From contig NC_064614.1 in NCBI RefSeq assembly GCF_023898315.1, positions 71,684,501 to 71,748,500 on the forward strand: a stretch of DNA of 64,000 nt. The letters run 5' to 3'. A program made the translations under genes and the position numbers. Within the stretch, counting starts at the first letter, position 1, and each line of letters begins with the position of its first letter. Positions 22,490 to 33,840 of this stretch are shown one piece after another. The DNA is from Schistocerca nitens (taxonomy: Eukaryota > Arthropoda > Insecta > Orthoptera > Acrididae). The notes beneath the pieces were generated by a model that saw only the letters and a list, made by a program, of their open reading frames with translations, had not been told where the DNA came from and did not search any database.

Positions 22490-24185
22490 ATTGATGAAGC
22501 CCTTAGCTGACAACTGGTTTGATACTGCTCTTCATGACAGTCTAAATGGTGAGATCATCCCACTTTAGCGTAATCGCTTCAACCTACAGCCATTTGAGCT
22601 TTGTTACTATATTCAAGCCATCGTCTGCCTCTATACCTTCTACCTCTCTACTCGTCCTTCACCTTCATATAAATTCTGAGATGTCAGCAGCCAGACCACG
22701 GTACCCTCGCTTATTACATCGGCGATTAAGATAGGTTAAACAGGTGTCGACTGACACATGGCACACGGCTTTCAGACAATCGTCGATGTTGCTCTTACAG
22801 ATGAAGAAACATGGCAGGTACGCATTAGATCTTCACATTCGCCTAAGACGTAATGTCCCTGCAGTAAATTAAATGTGTCTACTCCGATAAAGGTTTTCAG
22901 GAGGCTTACGTTGTTTCCGAGCTAAATTCGCGAATGAGAAATCATGTTCCTAATATTCCCAATTATGATCACCTCGTCCGACCGCCATCTGGAAAATTGT
23001 GGGCTGTACACTTGTAGTATATGAAGGAGCCTGCTCCATCTTTAGAGGTAAGGAATCAAATGATTAAAATAGGAGAAAAAAGGAGCCGTCAGAAGATCAT
23101 CGCATAGAAGATCGCAGTCCGGAGCAAATCATATACCAAGCTTTATTTTTCACTAATACGCCTTCAACGAGAAAAGTAGCTACAGTATGTTGTTATGCCG
23201 CTGGACTAGCCATACCCGAAGGTGATTGCGTTACAAACTTTTGTTCCAAAGTGTGCTTCAGGTTTTATCTTCCTCTGCGTACACAGTCGTGGGCTTGTAA
23301 TTGTTTCAGAGTAGAGGTAACTAGGCGTCGATGGTTAAGCTTGTTAGGCTGAGTTAGTATTTAAGAACTCTTTCGTACTCGAGAAGATATATTGAGCTAC
23401 ATGAGGCACACAATTGTGGGTTCATGCACACAATACCCGTAATTGCTTCCGAATTACTCCGGAGGAGTGCGATCTTCTGTGTTATAGTATCACTGGGTAT
23501 ACAAACAATTGTAATTGGTTTAATTGTTAAATTTCGTAGCTTCCATTTTGATTCTGGTTAAAGCATCAATGCATTTTCTTGGGGAACACTTTTAAATCCT
23601 TAATAACTATAATTTAGGACTGCTTCAAGAAGATACTTCTAGCACACATCCTTAAGTGTAAAAGCGACAGAAATACAGAATGGAGTTGCCTTTGTTTTAA
23701 GTTAAAAGTTCAGCCAACAAGGATTGAGAGTTCGTAGTCCTTCGACACAGTGCGTGTCTAATGAATTAACTAACATTTTAAGAAGAGATAAAGTTTACTG
23801 CACGTAAATTTCCATCCACAACTTCTTCCCTCTCATTCCCTTCCCTCCCACCAGCACAAAGTGTGCGAGTTGTGCCGATCTTTAACAGTGTTTGTCCTTT
23901 TCAGTGTTTTATTCACTTCTTTATGAACCAAAGACGGAAGGGTTTGCATAGCAGTAATGGCACACAGACTTTTCCTTTGTATCAGCCTTATCTGTGACCG
24001 GCCTCAATAGTGTCGCCATTTGCGACCAAGCTCTGTTATCGTACATACTCATATAAAACAGTGTGATGTTAGCGGTTGAGCTGAACTTTACAACTGCACT
24101 ATTATAGACACTCCAAGCAGCATTTATTCCTTGCTTTATTCTACGATTATTTCTCGATATATTTATACAATATTTGTTTTACATA
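22490..24185. other. Unannotated intergenic DNA
   Basis: No gene or repeat family was recognised. A CTCCC-rich patch near 23825-23850 is the only compositional feature. Confidence 0.4.
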
Positions 24186-24242
24186 CAGGGCTATTACAAA
24201 TGATTGAACTGATTTCATAAATTCACTGTAGCTCCATTCATT

Positions 24243-26087
24243 TGTAACACCACAGCTCTTATGCTGTATGGATTTTTGTTTTTGTTTTGCTTTATATAAT
24301 GTTACATTGTAAATGTGTTTGAATCGATAACATAAAATTGTGTACTCTTTTCTTTGTCAAGCCTTTGATGTCGTGATTTGATTCTATGCAAAGTAGTGTA
24401 TCTGTAACTTAAAATTCTTTGTCCCATTTGGAGGGAACAAATCTTACTGTATATAATTGTGATTTTGTATGAATAATCTTTTGTAGAGGTGTCAATATGT
24501 GAAAATGTTCTGTCTTATTTAATGTATTTGATTGCTGTTATGTAAACTGCTGATCCTCACTTAGGGCTCTTAGTTATTCTGTTTGTAAAAGGTGTAGTGG
24601 TTCCCCACGGGAACGGATCTGTGTAGCGCGCGCAAATTGTGGTTGGCTTAGGTGGAAAAGGTGGAACTGATAGTCAGTCAGAGGCGAGCTACGAGTCGAG
24701 GACGAGCCAGCAGTCAGAGATGAGCTACGAGTCCGTGCACTGCCGTATAAAAATTGCATAGTGCTGGTTTCGAGAGAGGCTTTTCTGTTATTTTCCAATG
24801 CCTCGGACGGATGGATAAATAGCTGGGCTATTCTGGAATTTGTATCTATCATCGCCACCAAGAAATGACAGAGTCCAGCAATTCTGCCTGCAGTTCCACC
24901 TACCAACATGCAGTTGCCACCACATTGCGCAATCTTTGCAACGTAACACTATAATGATGTACAGTGAAGGATCAGCTTAATGGATGTGTTATTGTGCTGA
25001 AATATAAGGTAATTTATATCTGAATTTATGTACCTACCTAGACTTCTCTCCTCATCATAACACCTCTCAGGGTCCTCTCCGTTTGAACTAAAGTGATTAC
25101 CAAGTGTCCTTATTGAAAGTACGTTAAAACTCAGTTTGCTAATTAATGCCTATTGGACAGAGTAAAGTTAAAGTTAATGTGGCAAGAGAGTGAGTTAAAG
25201 TTAATGATGCTTGCCGAAATAATTTTCCTAGTAAAACTGATTATTAATGTGTTGTTGCCAAATTCAAATTAAAATTCCTCAAGACTGAGGCTTATAACGT
25301 TTTGCTTAGTAAATGATCACATTACTACCTGTTGTTAATCGTAGAAAGTGAGTCAGTATCTTACATTAATATTAATTTTATGTCTCATGGTAGTAAAAGT
25401 GGAAAATTGCATAGTAGGAAATTATATACTCATGATTACTAAGTGTTTGTCTCTCTTGTGTGCATATTAACAGTATAAAGACCACTCAGTTTGTGTAAGT
25501 CCTGAAAGTGATAGTGTTTTTCTGTACGTGTTATAATTTTGCAAATAGTTTTTGTGCTGCTCCAGTTGTTAGCTTCAATCTTAAAACATATGTGTGTCAG
25601 AGTTCATTGTACTCGCGTGTGGCCAAGTCTAGGTTGTGTTTGTCCGTTATAGTTACTTATACCTACTTTCCTAAACGAGAATGTTAATCATTCTCTTGCC
25701 TAGTTAGGCTGGCGGCCGTTTTCTTTATCCGTTGAACAGTGCAGATAGGCAAAATTTTGTTTGGTACTGTTCAAATATTTACATAACTCCGACTTTCATT
25801 TCCGGTAAGGCATTCCCGTTAGGTACAACACGGTCAACTTAACAAAAACCCTCCCAGAGGGTAACACTGCCCTGTTACTTTATACCATAATTGCTATAAC
25901 AAAATAGTTTTATTTCAAAGCCTGTTTCCAGCTTTAAGCTTATGTTACAATAGTAGCAGACAGGAGTGTTATACGTGGCTTTTCCGTGACAGGACTAGTT
26001 TGTTCTGTTATGGCATAATACGTGATAAACCAAATTTGGTATTTCATAGTATAAGCTACGTAATTACGCTGTTGTAGTAGTGTTATA
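24243..26087. mobile_element. LTR-type insertion (probable solo LTR, about 1.85 kb)
   Basis: The insert begins TGTAACACCAC and ends GTAGTAGTGTTATA, flanked by CATT on both sides (24239-24242 and 26088-26091). The ends form a short imperfect inverted repeat (TGTAACAC against TATAACAC). A TATAAAAA motif near 24749 follows a GC-richer patch, as a promoter inside an LTR would. No coding domains are visible. Removing it rejoins the mariner leader (TTCATTGACATATGG). Ends and TSD fit a solo LTR, but the terminal TA instead of CA leaves some doubt. Orientation is not proven. Confidence 0.7.
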
Positions 26088-26205
26088 CATTGACATATGG
26101 TCACGACACACTACAGATACGTAGAAAAACTCATAAAGTTTTGTTCGGCTGAAGCCGCACTTCAGGTTTCTGCCGCCAGAGCGCTCGAGAGCGCAGTGAG
26201 ACAAA

Positions 26206-26804
26206 ATGGCGACAGGAGCCGAGAAAGCGTATGTCGTGCTTGAAATGCACTCACATCAGTCAGTCATAACAGTGCAACGACACTTCAGGACGAAATTCGC
26301 AATTCACCAAAAGTTAACGTGTTTTGTGCAATCTCACGGTTTAAAGTTTACGGCCCCTTTTTCTTCTGCGAAAATAACGTTACAGGACACGTGTATCTGG
26401 ACGTGCTGGAAAATTGGCTCATGCCACAACTGGAGACCGACAGCGTCGACTTCATCTTTCAACAGGATGGTGCTCCACCGCACTTCCATCATGATGTTCG
26501 GCATTTCTTAAACAGGAGATTGGAAAACCGATGGATTGGTCGTGGTGGAGATCATGATCAGCAATTCATGTCATGGCCTCCACGCTCTCCAGACTTAACC
26601 CCGTGCGATTTCTTTCTGTGGGGTTATGTGAATGATTCAGTGTTTAAACCTCCTCTACCAAGAAACGTGCCAGAACTGCGAGCTCGCATCAACGATGCTT
26701 TCGAACTCATTGATGGGGACATGCTGCGCCGAGTGTGGGAGGAACTTGATTATCGGCTTGATGTCTGCCGAATCACTAAAGGGGCACATATCGAACATTT
26801 GTGA
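26206..26804 (+). pseudogene. Mariner-like transposase, internally deleted
   Basis: The start ATG at 26206 gives MATGAEKAYVVLEMHSHQ and about 33 codons of the N-terminal DNA-binding region. The frame then jumps to the catalytic part (from about 26307), so much of the HTH and the first catalytic Asp are deleted. The rest contains YLDVLENWLMPQLE, FQQDGAPPHFH (second Asp), WPPRSPDLTPCDFFLWGYV (third acidic position Asp), and ends DVCRITKGAHIEHL. The gap between the second Asp and the PCD Asp is 46 residues, longer than the 34 of classical mariner. It resembles transposases often annotated as SETMAR-like in insect genomes. Confidence 0.85.
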
Positions 26805-26924
26805 ATGCCTAAAAAAAACTTTTTGAGTTTTTGTATGTGTGTGCAAAGCATTGTGAAAATATCTCAAATAATAAAGTTATTGTAGAGCTGTGAAATCGCT
26901 TCAATCATTTGTAATAACCCTGTA

Positions 26925-27615
26925 GATATAAGTTTGAGTTGAGTTCTGCCTGTAGAGATATTAATTTCTAACTTCTGCGTTAAAGTGTGAAAATAAGTTG
27001 TACGAAGGCGAATGAAGAGGTACGCCACTGTTGCCTATGGAATTGTTTGGATACAAGAATAGAAGGAACAAGAAAATGTTTCTATAGTCCCAATGCTGGT
27101 GAGGCTAAATTTCTACGCCTGCTCATTTCACTAATTAGTAAAAAAGGTTCCACATCGATGGCGCGAGCATTGTAGGAAAACGCCAGTTCAGCGGACGAGC
27201 CCGCAGAACACTGTCAGTTGTGTTTCTCTACGCCGCTGCGAGAACAGCGACTTCCATATCGGGAAATGTAGTACATCTGCCAAGATAATTTGCTTCTATT
27301 TTCAGAACATCTAGAAAAGGAACGTTTATTTGTTACGAAAATCGAAACTGGCTAAATTACTATAAAAGTAGTGAAGGTCAAACAATTTACCTCCACTGGC
27401 AATGTTGCGACGCCAAGCTGTTACAGCACGCCTCTGATTGGAGATGTTTTAGTTTCTCGTATCTGATCAGGAAAGGAGATATGATGCAGCAATGCTCTGG
27501 GCAGGTCCTAAAATTTTTTCCAGCTACTGAAAGTGTCTTCAGGTAGGAAGAGTTATAGCATATGTTTAGTAGACGTAATGCGGACTACGCAGCACAGATT
27601 ACGGATTGAGATTAT
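26925..27615. other. Unannotated DNA
   Basis: No element or gene was recognised between the mariner and the next LINE relic. Confidence 0.4.
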
Positions 27616-27619
27616 ATTG

Positions 27620-28170
27620 AAGAAAGAGGGAAGTATCGAGGGGTTGCAGGTATGAGATTAGCGATAAGCTTAAGATCAGCACTAGCAGACATAGTAGTAG
27701 AGGAAGTGAAGAAATTCGGATACTTTGGAAGCAAATTAAGACACTATGGACGAATCAATTAGAAGGAGACTAGCACAGGCAAAAATATGATTCCTCACTA
27801 AAAGCAGTCTAAATAAGCCTTAAGAAGAGAGAATGTAAGTCTACGTATGGATCACAGCATTTTATGCAAATGAATCAGGGACTGTAAGAAAGAGGAAGAG
27901 AAGAAATTTGAAGCATTTCAGAAGAAAGTACGCTGGAAATTAAGTGGAGTGATATGATAAAAATGGGGAGTTCCTCCGCAATGTCTGTAAGAAGAGAAAT
28001 AAGTGGATAACACTAATTAGAGTAGCGGACACGACGACAGGACAGACGTTGAAACGCATGACAATTATTTCCATGGCTCTAGAGAGAGACTCTTTAGGAA
28101 AAAAGCCTTAGGGTAAGACAGAGGTAGGAATACATTCAAAACGTAAGAGATTTTCACAGGAGTGGCTGTC
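27620..28170 (+). pseudogene. LINE polyprotein C-terminal relic
   Basis: Broken translation gives EEVKKFGYFGSKLR, a LAQAKIxFLTKSSL-like piece, EKKFEAFQKKVRWKL and a weak end region. The order follows the post-RT part of RTE-type elements (YLGS.I...R...A..F...RS...EAFEMW..R..LKI.W). The nucleotide pattern is heavily decayed, with many stops. There is no catalytic core and the family is uncertain. Confidence 0.5.
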
Positions 28171-31100
28171 GTGACATCAACCGGGCGAGTTACTACACAG
28201 AAAAGACACTTCTGATGTTGAATTGTTCGTCGAAAGGAAACAACAAGTAGCCCGGCACCCTTGATGTTGTTCGAGAGTAGTAGGTGACGTTCTTGCAGTG
28301 TCTTCTCTCATTATCATGAACGAAAGAATGTAGACAACATATTCTCCATGCCTCAGGCAGTCACATAGTCACTTGCAAGTAATGTATACACGTAAGGTAC
28401 GGCACCCACCCATCAGGGAAGCAATCCATCGATGTCAGTCACGGGAGTGTATCTAATTTGTTTTACCCTTCTGGCTCTCATTAGTAATAACGTTACACTA
28501 CTACATTTTTTAATTCCTTCGAAGTTTAAAAAAATCCTCTTTGAAAGAATAAAGGAATAGAAATTTACTAAACAACATTCCTGCTACCTTGTGTGTAGTC
28601 AGTCTTTTATCGGCAAATTCTCTGTCTGGCTTCACAGAACCAAAACAGAATTTTAGAGGAATTTTAATGATCCTATGTGATAGTTTTGACATCTCACTCT
28701 CTCAATCTCCGTAAAATTCCAATGTCGATGAAACTGATGACGAAAGTCGACATTAGGCACTGGTGGTTTCCACAAAGAAACATGTTCTCATTAAAGAGCT
28801 GTGGATGCCGTCAACTGAAGGAGAAAGGAGTTGGATATTTATACCTTAAGTCGATATATGACATTAACATAAATTAGTGAAACGTTTAGTTTTGCCCCTT
28901 AAGGTCACGATTTTACCGATTTTTGGACAGTAATTTATTAGCTGAAACGAATGGTCGTTCCGGTAGTATTCACTTTTCCGTCATACCGCTGTTAGTTGTC
29001 ACTTTATTACTGAGCGAACAGTGCAGCATTCCAGCAGAGATTCGGCCCCACATGTGCAGGACACATGAGTTATGTACCATCATGTTATCTGCAATCGATC
29101 CTGGTCATGTGAGGTGTTTGCTTCAGGCGAGGAAACACCACATATATCAAGGGTGGTTAGCACATCCGTGTGTGCACAAGGCCACTACACAGTGAGACAT
29201 CGTTCTTACTCGTACATACAGGCCTGATAAGCGAATTGCTCCCTGTGTTAGTATGATATGTGTCCGTGCATTGACCCTGAGCTTTTATGTGGACAGGAAA
29301 GAGAGGTAAAAAGTATAATTCTTTACTTGATGAATACATGGTACCTGCACATCACGCTACAGATAAGACTGTGTATTTATCATATCTTTAGCACTGCATA
29401 ATAACATAAATTCATGTAGTGCAATTTTACTAGAGTGAAAATACTTTTTTCCTTTTTTATTCTTGGCTTTACTCAGTCGCTAAAGGTTTATGGTATATAA
29501 ATAATTGATTGCCCTTTTTCTTCACTTGTGAGTGAGAGCAAGGTGTTTGCATACTTGCAACGACCTATGTTGACCAAGAGTTGGTGCTTAGGCACACAGC
29601 ACCGAGTAAATTTTAGCTTGCAGAACAGTTTAGCTTTATCCGTGACATCTTGAGAACACCTGGAGTTAAAAATCAGTACTGCGCCGAGAGGCCACAAGAA
29701 GACGTATTTAGTAAAAGAAGGTCAGCTAGGTGCTACAGACTACGTTACAATGGTTCAGTGAACCAAACTATTGACACCAAGGGTCTTGAAGCTATAGGAA
29801 CTGAGTAGTTCAAATGCTAGAAAATTTGTACCATCTGTATTTTATCATTGTTGTGATCCATTCTCCACTGTCTACATTCTAGACCTTAGACACTAAGATT
29901 CCGTTGTTCTATAAAGAAACTGTATGCCATACCGTCACCATGAAAAGCGTCCATGAACTAAATTATGCCTTCTTCCCTCACATTGACGAGAGTTACACCA
30001 TACCACGTAACGTGTTAGACGAAAATGTTCTCGACTGAAATGTGCACCTATAAAATATCTTCCTTGTTCCTTTTCTTTGGCACAACAGACCTATTTCTTA
30101 GAGCCAAGGACGCTTGTCTTTCTTGCACTCTTTGTATGACGTTTAAATCATCCAGAAGAATCAGTCACGAGTTCCGTCTGAAAACTAAATTACAAAAGCT
30201 ATGACAGAGCGATAGATGACTTTACTGTAGTATTCTAATGCGAAAAAAGTGCCCCTGTACTGGATTTTGTTTTCTTCTGTAATGCTTCTATATTGGTATA
30301 CGGTCGTGCAACGGTTTCTTTGTTTATACGTATTGAAAACACACACCGAGGGTAATTAATTCACCTACATGAAGCTGCTCCTTTTATAAGCGTCCTTAGC
30401 AGTATATATATAAAACAAAAATTAATCCCATTCTACGATAAACATCAAATTTGAGACAATAGTGAAATCCTAATACATTTAAATTACTACCTATTAGTTC
30501 AAGGAACGTCTCGACTAACGCCGGATCCATTTTCTTTCTTTAGATTAGTTTTTAAAATTTTGTTATAATCTCTATAAACGTTGTTAAATGTTAATCTTCA
30601 TTTGTGAATTTTTAACTGTCCTCACGTGCATGTAAGTGTTTTAGAACGATAAAACGGACATATAGTCTAACACACTACGTTTACTAATTGACAGCGGGCA
30701 CACACTCGTTTTACCGCTGGAGCTACGGCCCTAGCGGGCGTCCGTTTCCTTAAATCGTCGACACACGAGACGAGACAGCTAACGCTCACGTGCAAGCAGA
30801 CAGGATATCCAACTTCGCGAGACACACTGCCGTCGGGATCACGAGACGCTGTTGATAACGTGATTTTGCGCTCTCAGGCCCTCATACCTCTGCAGTGGCA
30901 GTTGGGGCCTGTATTTGGCTCGCAAACGGTACATTTCGCTCCCGAGAATGGTCGTCGTAAAATTCTATTAAAACTCACATTTTCTCCCCTATCCATATGC
31001 CACTCATGGTTCTGTCTGTGGTAAGCTTAAATAAAAACTTCAATATCTGTAAATATTTAATGAGACATTTCCAAGCGGTTTGGACATAAGAGTAAAAATG

Positions 31101-31924
31101 TTCACCAAATCTAACAAACTAATTTCTGCCAGAAAGCGCACTTACATTTACATAACATCAAATATTACACAAGTTGCTTCTATCGACCTAGTATGTGCTC
31201 CGTTATACAGTGTCCCTAGTAACCACGCTACGCTATAGCTTCATAATGCGCGACTTTGTATTTTATGCTGTAGACTTCCACAGGCTTTCATCGCCGAAAT
31301 GTTATTAATTTACATTTAATTATAACAAACCTTAATAAAAAGGAAACGTTTTTGGTTGATCTTCAATATGCATTTGCCTTAATACGGCCTTCTCTCCTAA
31401 CATGCGAGATATAATGCGATAGTAAATAGTACGAAAATACTTTAACCACCAATATCACTTTTCCCGAAACCTCATAAGCTGAACATGATCTTCAGGTATA
31501 CACTTCTTTCTTAACAGAAACGAGTGTTGGGTCGTTTCGTGCACGACCCTGTAGATTCTGAGGGCACCGCAACCATTTAGATAAATGGATGGGACTCCTT
31601 TCATATTGTCTTTATGTCACTGTCCGGCTTTTTAATAATTCTAAATGTCTGTGATTAGGTTCTGTAAGTTTCTGTTACTAACGCTTCTTAGTGACTGGCA
31701 TTTTAAACGATGAGGCGTGGCGAATACATTGCGTAATAGATACAGTGGCTGGTATAGTGTGTCTTTCTGTCAGCTGTATGGATGTAGCTATACTCATCAA
31801 CCTGCTAAAGCATACTAAACGTCTTACAGGACGTATTATTGGTTAAAACTAGAAAAATTATACAAACTGATGTTTGGAAATTAAAACTTGTTGATAACCG
31901 TACTCTGGCCTATAATAGTTATCT
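28171..31924. other. Unannotated AT-rich DNA
   Basis: I could not place any gene, transposon end or target duplication in this 3.7-kb stretch. A locally GC-richer patch at about 30700-30960 has no coding motif. Confidence 0.4.
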
Positions 31925-32799
31925 GAAATAAAAACGGGAGTGCGACAGGGGGATGGGCTATCACCGTTGCTGTTCAATTGTGCGCTTGAGAAAGTAGTCA
32001 GAGGATGGATCACAAATATTAAAAGTGATATAAGACTTGGTTGCAAAAAGAAGAATCTTAAAGTAAAGTGCATTGCATTTGCAGATGATATGGCCCTGTT
32101 TGCTGAAACAATGGAAGAAGCACGGGAGCAAATCCTTGAACTAAAGAAACAAGCAGTTGAAATAGGTCTTCACATCTCCTTTGAAAAAACTAAGACACTG
32201 ACAAACATCAAGCACTCATGTAAATACCTCAAAGTTCAAGAACAGAAGATTGAAATAGTAAAAGAGTTCAAATATCTTGGAGAATTGATTACTTGGAATG
32301 CTGGGGAAAACAAAGCAATGGAATACAGAAAACATAAACTTGAATTGGCATTCCAACTAACAAAAAATACATACAACAAAAAAATCCCTTTCATGGGGGT
32401 CCAAAATTACACATTACAAGACAGTGATTAAGCCAGAAGCGCAGTATGCAGCAGAAACAGTTAACATGAATTTCAAAAGCCTAATGGAGGAACTAGAGCT
32501 AAAGGAAAGAAAAATTTTAAGAAAAATCATTGGGCCAAAATTTCAAGACAATAAGATTATATACATCAAAAATGAAACTCTCTACAATAAAATTGAAAAA
32601 TTTCAGATGCTATGCGAAAAAGGGGAATAAATTTTTATGGTCATTTTCTCAGAATGAATTCAAACAGATTAACTAAACAAATCTTTGACTTTTTCCGTAA
32701 CTGCAACACGAAACCCAACTGGCTTAAAGAAACTGCGAGAGACCTAATATAATTAAAGATTTCAGAAAATTCACTTATTGATCGAACAGTTAAATTAAT
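31925..32799 (+). pseudogene. RTE-like LINE fragment, left part (third LINE family)
   Basis: This 5'-truncated RT fragment starts in the GVRQGDGLSPLLFN motif and continues through CIAFADDMALFAE (catalytic Asp-Asp intact), FEKTKTLTN and EFKYLGELITW. After a frameshift near 32420 come VIKPEAQYAAETVN and ERKILRKIIGPK. After another shift comes the C-terminal FYGHFLRMNSNRLTKQIF. The LTR retrotransposon interrupts it at 32799/32800, and the reading frame continues at 42338. The endonuclease and N-terminal RT are absent. Confidence 0.8.
32796..32799. repeat. Target-site duplication TAAT, left copy
   Basis: This 4-bp sequence lies directly before the TGAAACTTCC end of the left LTR and is repeated at 42338-42341 after the ACTTACA end of the right LTR. 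Confidence 0.9.
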
Positions 32800-33352
32800 T
32801 GAAACTTCCCCTTTGAACAATTATACAAGACTGTGCTTAAACTGACACACAATATTTTGTTAGCGCAACGCAATCTGACTTTCAATAATCCCTACAAAAA
32901 AATGGGCCTGACTAACATTAAACTATACCTTTCACAAATCACTTACCTCACAAAAATCTTCGCTACTCAAGCTTCCGCAATACAGCAAGCGCCACTACTG
33001 CCAGCTAAATAAAAGATTCAAACTACTGAAGGCACTAACTACTGATAGGCATAGTTAGCAAATGAAAGATTTTGATAGAGAACAAACAATGTATTTACCT
33101 CAATAGTCATAATATATATACCAGTTCAAGACAACTTTTAAAACTCCGCCATCTCTCTCCCCACATCCACCACTGCTGGCGACTCACCTCCAACTGCGCA
33201 ACGCTACGCGCTGTTCACAGCCAGCTGCCTAACACTACAATGGCGAGTATTACAACAATGCAAAGCAGCCACAGACTGCACACAGCACAGCCAGTGATTT
33301 TCATACAGAGGTGGCGTTACCAAAAAAAAAAAAACTAAACAGCCTACTTACA
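32800..33352 (-). repeat. 3' LTR (553 bp)
   Basis: On the plus strand it runs from TGAAACTTCCCC to CCTACTTACA. It matches the right LTR through GTTAGCGCAACGCAATCTGA, CATCCACCACTGCTGGCG and CTAAACAGCCTACTTACA. A poly-A run at about 33322-33334 varies in length between copies. Confidence 0.95.
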
Positions 33353-33371
33353 TAGCCCCCATGCTCCCCAC
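33353..33371 (-). promoter_or_regulatory. Candidate polypurine tract
   Basis: Read in element orientation, GTGGGGAGCATGGGGGCTA lies directly before the 3' LTR. This is where plus-strand priming occurs in LTR retrotransposons. Confidence 0.65.
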
Positions 33372-33662
33372 AAAAAAATTTTACAACTTTTTTTTGGGCA
33401 CTGGCCAATACATATTTGTTAAAATTTTTCATAATCGTAATTACAATAACAAAGAAATCAAATGCACACACTTATTGATACAATGTTGGTCAAAAGCTAA
33501 AATTTTCTCACAGTCCATAAAGACAGTCCTGATCATTCATCACATTGCAGCGTTTTTCTCAAAGTCTGAGCAGTAAAAGAAAATGCACACGGAAGTAGTG
33601 GATTTCCATGCAGTCTTGAAGAAGTATCGTTGTCCTTCCAACGGAAAGACAGTGCTGACTCT

Positions 33663-33840
33663 CGACATGCAGACAGGTCATAGGCCACAATAGAGCAAAC
33701 CCACAGCGGAGTCAGTCGAAGTTTTGAAGAGTATTGGTGGGTAGGTCATCACAGAGCAGACCCACTGTAGTCCTGGTAGAGATTACGGTATTGGTGGGCC
33801 ACCAAAGATGCAGACTCACTGTAGTCCTTGTAGAGATGGC
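33663..33840. repeat. Imperfect ~55-bp minisatellite, about three units
   Basis: Units share TATTGGTGGG, a GCAGACCCACTGTAGTCCT core and GGTAGAGAT, seen at about 33724-33785 and 33789-33838. A more diverged first unit (GAGCAAACCCACAGCGGAGT) starts near 33685. It lies in the non-coding interior of the LTR element. Confidence 0.7.

Larger units (their letters stand above)
24186..26922 (+). mobile_element. Mariner-like DNA transposon, split by an LTR insertion
   Basis: The terminal inverted repeats are CAGGGCTATTACAAATGATT at the left and the complement of AATCATTTGTAATAACCCTG at the right. TA dinucleotides flank both ends (24184-24185 and 26923-26924), as expected for Tc1/mariner insertion. A 1845-bp insertion (24243-26087) separates the left inverted repeat from the rest of the element. 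The transposase gene (26206-26804) has an internal deletion. A polyadenylation-like AATAAA lies at 26870. Confidence 0.85.

Noticed and set aside
30700..30960. GC-richer patch as a promoter or CpG-like island of a gene
   Set aside because: No adjacent ORF or exon-like sequence was found; composition alone is not enough.
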